Source: JBDRMN01 sp043812055 (GTDB lineage Bacteria > Patescibacteriota > Gracilibacteria > JAHISY01). Taken from it: a stretch of DNA of 12,225 nucleotides. The position numbers and the translations under genes are program-made. A model generated the notes under the pieces. It was not told the DNA's origin. It ran no database searches and worked only from the letters and a program-made list of their open reading frames with translations. The DNA is taken from the NCBI GenBank assembly GCA_043812055.1, contig JBDRMN010000069.1, positions 1-12,225 of the forward strand, read 5' to 3'. Shown here in pieces: positions 11,002 through 12,225 of the stretch. Position 1 is the first letter of the stretch, and each line of letters begins with the position of its first letter.

Positions 11002-11574
11002 TTAATCAATAGTTTCGGACACTTCGTCCTTCTCGCCACCTACGAAACTGGCAACGACGAAAGCAATTGCGGGTAGGGAGAACCAAATGTTGTAATTCTC
11101 AGTCATTAGTCTCGCCAGCATGCTGTCGGCCGTGATGTCGACTCCGATTGCACTCGTGGCACTGCCGACGAAAACGCCGCCGGAAATGTAAACAAGAATT
11201 GTCGAAATTATCAGCCCAGCCGAGAGGAAGCCAAAGGCACCCGTCGTGGCGATGGAGATTAAAACCGAACGTTCCCGATCAAGTGCTACGAAGAAGCTGC
11301 CCCGGACGGTAACGAGGAGGATGACGAGGACAAAAATCAGGATTTTTAGAATGACGAGACTTTCGGGTCCCGCGGCCGTCGCCACATCAACCAGGCGATC
11401 GGGTGAGAGAAAGTAACGATCGATAATATTCCCAAAACCATCAGCCGTGAGGATAGCGATGTAGGTCGCGATAACGATCTTCAGAGTAGCGTTCCTGCCA
11501 ACGATAAAACTGTACGCGAGAATTATCGCGAAGAAGACAATAATGAAGAGGTCCCAGGTTGGCAGAATTTGCAT
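11002..11574 (-). CDS. Integral membrane protein, unknown function
   Basis: The 190-aa product from the ATG at 11572-11574 starts MQILPTWDLFIIVFFAIILA. I see five likely membrane segments, near residues 8-26, 32-47, 75-92, 103-129 and 166-180, with a soluble loop (NIIDRYFLSPDRLVDV) between the second and third and an acidic end (GGEKDEVSETID). The layout of a short N-terminal pair of spans followed by a polar loop is loosely like CvpA-family proteins, but key motifs are not clear and I do not assign it. A TTG at 11583 in frame is possible but the ATG is favoured, since a GTTAAAAT -10-like box ends eight bases before it. It lies downstream of yidD on the same strand, across a spacer with a palindromic repeat. 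Confidence 0.8.
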   Translation of the reverse strand: MQILPTWDLFIIVFFAIILAYSFIVGRNATLKIVIATYIAILTADGFGNIIDRYFLSPDRLVDVATAAGPESLVILKILIFVLVILLVTVRGSFFVALDRERSVLISIATTGAFGFLSAGLIISTILVYISGGVFVGSATSAIGVDITADSMLARLMTENYNIWFSLPAIAFVVASFVGGEKDEVSETID

Positions 11575-11582
11575 CGGATGCA

Positions 11583-11590
11583 ATTTTAAC
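11583..11590 (-). promoter_or_regulatory. GTTAAAAT -10-like box close to start codon
   Basis: On the minus strand GTTAAAAT (hexamer TAAAAT at 11583-11588) lies eight bases before the ATG at 11574, as in front of udg and yidD. No clear -35 hexamer at 17 bp. It predicts a leaderless or nearly leaderless mRNA. Confidence 0.4.
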
Positions 11591-11667
11591 TGAAACGTAT
11601 TTTACACGCGAACGGATGTGAGGATTAACGGATTGATTTGCTAATAACTTGGTAAATTTCAAAACCC

Positions 11668-11734
11668 CAAATCCAAATGACAATTCAAGCTCAAAATCCA
11701 AATGTCAAAATTTGATATTTGTCATTTGGATTTG
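11668..11734. repeat. AAATCCAAATGACA inverted and direct repeat
   Basis: CAAATCCAAATGACAA (11668-11683) is perfectly inverted at 11719-11734, and a third copy in direct orientation, AAATCCAAATGTCA, lies between them (11694-11707). Either direct copy could pair with the inverted one, giving two alternative hairpins. The element fills most of the spacer between yidD and the membrane protein gene. Confidence 0.75.
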
Positions 11735-11745
11735 ATTTGTAATTT

Positions 11746-12009
11746 CTACGGCCTGTCAATCCCGCCTTTCCCCCAGGGATTACATCTCAAAACCCTCCAC
11801 ACAATTTTCGGCAAGGCTCTCGCCACTCCGTATTTCCGCAGCGCTCCTTTCGCGTATTCAGAGCAGGTCGGCTGGAAGCGGCAGCAGCCGTGGGGAAATA
11901 ACACTTTCAACCAAGAATGGTCTGGAGAGAGAGTTCGCTGATACAACCAAACCAGGGCGATTAAGCTTAAACGAGGGAAACGCCAGATGAGACGGAAGAG
12001 GCTACGCAC
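11746..12009 (-). CDS. yidD: YidD membrane protein insertion efficiency factor
   Basis: YidD is a small membrane-associated protein that helps YidC/Sec insert inner-membrane proteins. The 87-aa product has the family signature: an N-terminal amphipathic or hydrophobic helix (LSLIALVWLYQRTLSPD, 14-30), CCRFQPTCSEYA (42-53), ALRKYG (56-61) and LRCNPWGKGGID (74-85), with C43, C49 and C76 conserved. The start appears to be GTG (12007-12009): no in-frame ATG is near, and the upstream gene ends at 12019. It is the second gene of a probable pair, nine bases after the stop of the gene at the right edge. In many bacteria yidD sits between rnpA and yidC; neither is visible here. Confidence 0.93.
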   Translation of the reverse strand: MRSLFRLIWRFPRLSLIALVWLYQRTLSPDHSWLKVLFPHGCCRFQPTCSEYAKGALRKYGVARALPKIVWRVLRCNPWGKGGIDRP

Positions 12010-12015
12010 GGGGAG

Positions 12016-12023
12016 ATTTTAAC
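12016..12023 (-). promoter_or_regulatory. GTTAAAAT -10-like box before yidD
   Basis: On the minus strand GTTAAAAT (hexamer 12016-12021) overlaps the stop codon of the upstream gene and lies six bases before the GTG start of yidD. No clear -35. It could allow yidD to be transcribed separately with a leaderless mRNA, but the overlap with a stop codon makes coincidence possible. Confidence 0.35.
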
Positions 12024-12225
12024 TTGTTTTTTGCTTGGCCTGTTGCACCGCCGCTTCCTCCATTTTCTGCACATACTCCTTGTCAATCGCCTCCACCGGT
12101 GCTCCGGCCAGCGGTTTCTTTTCCATCTCGTCCGGTAACGGCTCGAAAGCTTTGTCCTTCACTTCATCCAATTTTTGTTCCAAATCAATGCCGATGCGCG
12201 CGGCAATTTCCTGATCCACGAATTC
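12019..12225 (-). CDS. 3' end of an unknown gene, cut by the window edge
   Basis: The frame is open to the right edge; the visible 68 codons end with TAA at 12019-12021. A GTG at 12217-12219 could be a start, but two further open codons (Glu-Phe) precede it at the edge, so the gene probably continues outside. The visible part is hydrophilic and helical (IAARIGIDLEQKLDEVKDKA, later YVQKMEEAAVQQAKQKTS) with a Pro/Ala linker in between, and has no membrane segment. I do not recognise it. It is probably cotranscribed with yidD. Confidence 0.6.
   Translation of the reverse strand, partial: EFVDQEIAARIGIDLEQKLDEVKDKAFEPLPDEMEKKPLAGAPVEAIDKEYVQKMEEAAVQQAKQKTS

Noticed and set aside
1..12225. Reassigned UGA codon (as in Gracilibacteria and Absconditabacteria).
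   Set aside because: udg, rdgB and leuB all end at TGA at the expected family length, and no recognised gene needs UGA read through.
1..12225. NcoI-like CCATGG at the left end and EcoRI-like GAATTC at the right end as signs of a cloned insert.
   Set aside because: Two different six-base sites at the ends can occur by chance or from windowing; no vector sequence is visible.

Overview
The window looks like part of a Candidate Phyla Radiation (Patescibacteria) genome. The grounds are indirect: a short MurE-type ligase with no N-terminal Mur domain, single-domain or minimal versions of several enzymes, small membrane proteins without assignable function, mostly absent Shine-Dalgarno sites, and spacers packed with hairpins and short-period tandem repeats. 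UGA is used as a normal stop (udg, rdgB, leuB), which argues against the Gracilibacteria/Absconditabacteria recoded lineages. The exact phylum is not determined; a Peregrinibacteria-like lineage is only a guess.

Layout. A plus-strand intrinsic terminator (29-78) closes a gene lying off the left edge. A minus-strand group follows: a 123-aa membrane protein, a type-4 [4Fe-4S] uracil-DNA glycosylase and an RdgB/HAM1 NTP pyrophosphatase; the last two limit damaged or non-canonical bases in DNA. Facing them is a plus-strand group (2373-4723) driven by a good sigma70-type promoter: an acidic 126-aa protein, a 166-aa protein with one hydrophobic segment, and a 457-aa coiled-coil/LysM protein. A terminator at 4747-4798 separates this from a minus-strand pair of predicted exported proteins (lipoprotein 4816-5217; secreted 183-aa protein 5802-6353). 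That pair differs from its surroundings: strong Shine-Dalgarno sites, long structured leaders, and (for the second gene) consensus-like promoters and a strong terminator. Then come leuB on the plus strand with a 29-aa hydrophobic mini-protein behind it, and a minus-strand series to the right edge: MurE-like ligase, riboflavin kinase, DUF559 endonuclease-like protein, a 190-aa membrane protein, YidD and the 3' end of an unknown gene.

The most interesting signal is not in the proteins. The two exported-protein genes carry related rod-shaped RNA elements in their leaders (5364-5460 and 6528-6655), whose stems show compensatory base changes. I do not recognise this element, and it may be an undescribed leader RNA or small RNA.

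The spacers are a second layer. Tandem arrays of 7, 8 or 9 bp units abut start or stop codons of several genes; one heptamer array lies inside the riboflavin kinase coding sequence. GC-rich hairpin repeats occur in dispersed copies and are nested in one another, and one encodes the C-terminus of the DUF559 protein. A shared -10-like sequence GYTAAAAT precedes five genes, and in three of them sits 6-8 nt before the start codon, which predicts leaderless mRNAs.
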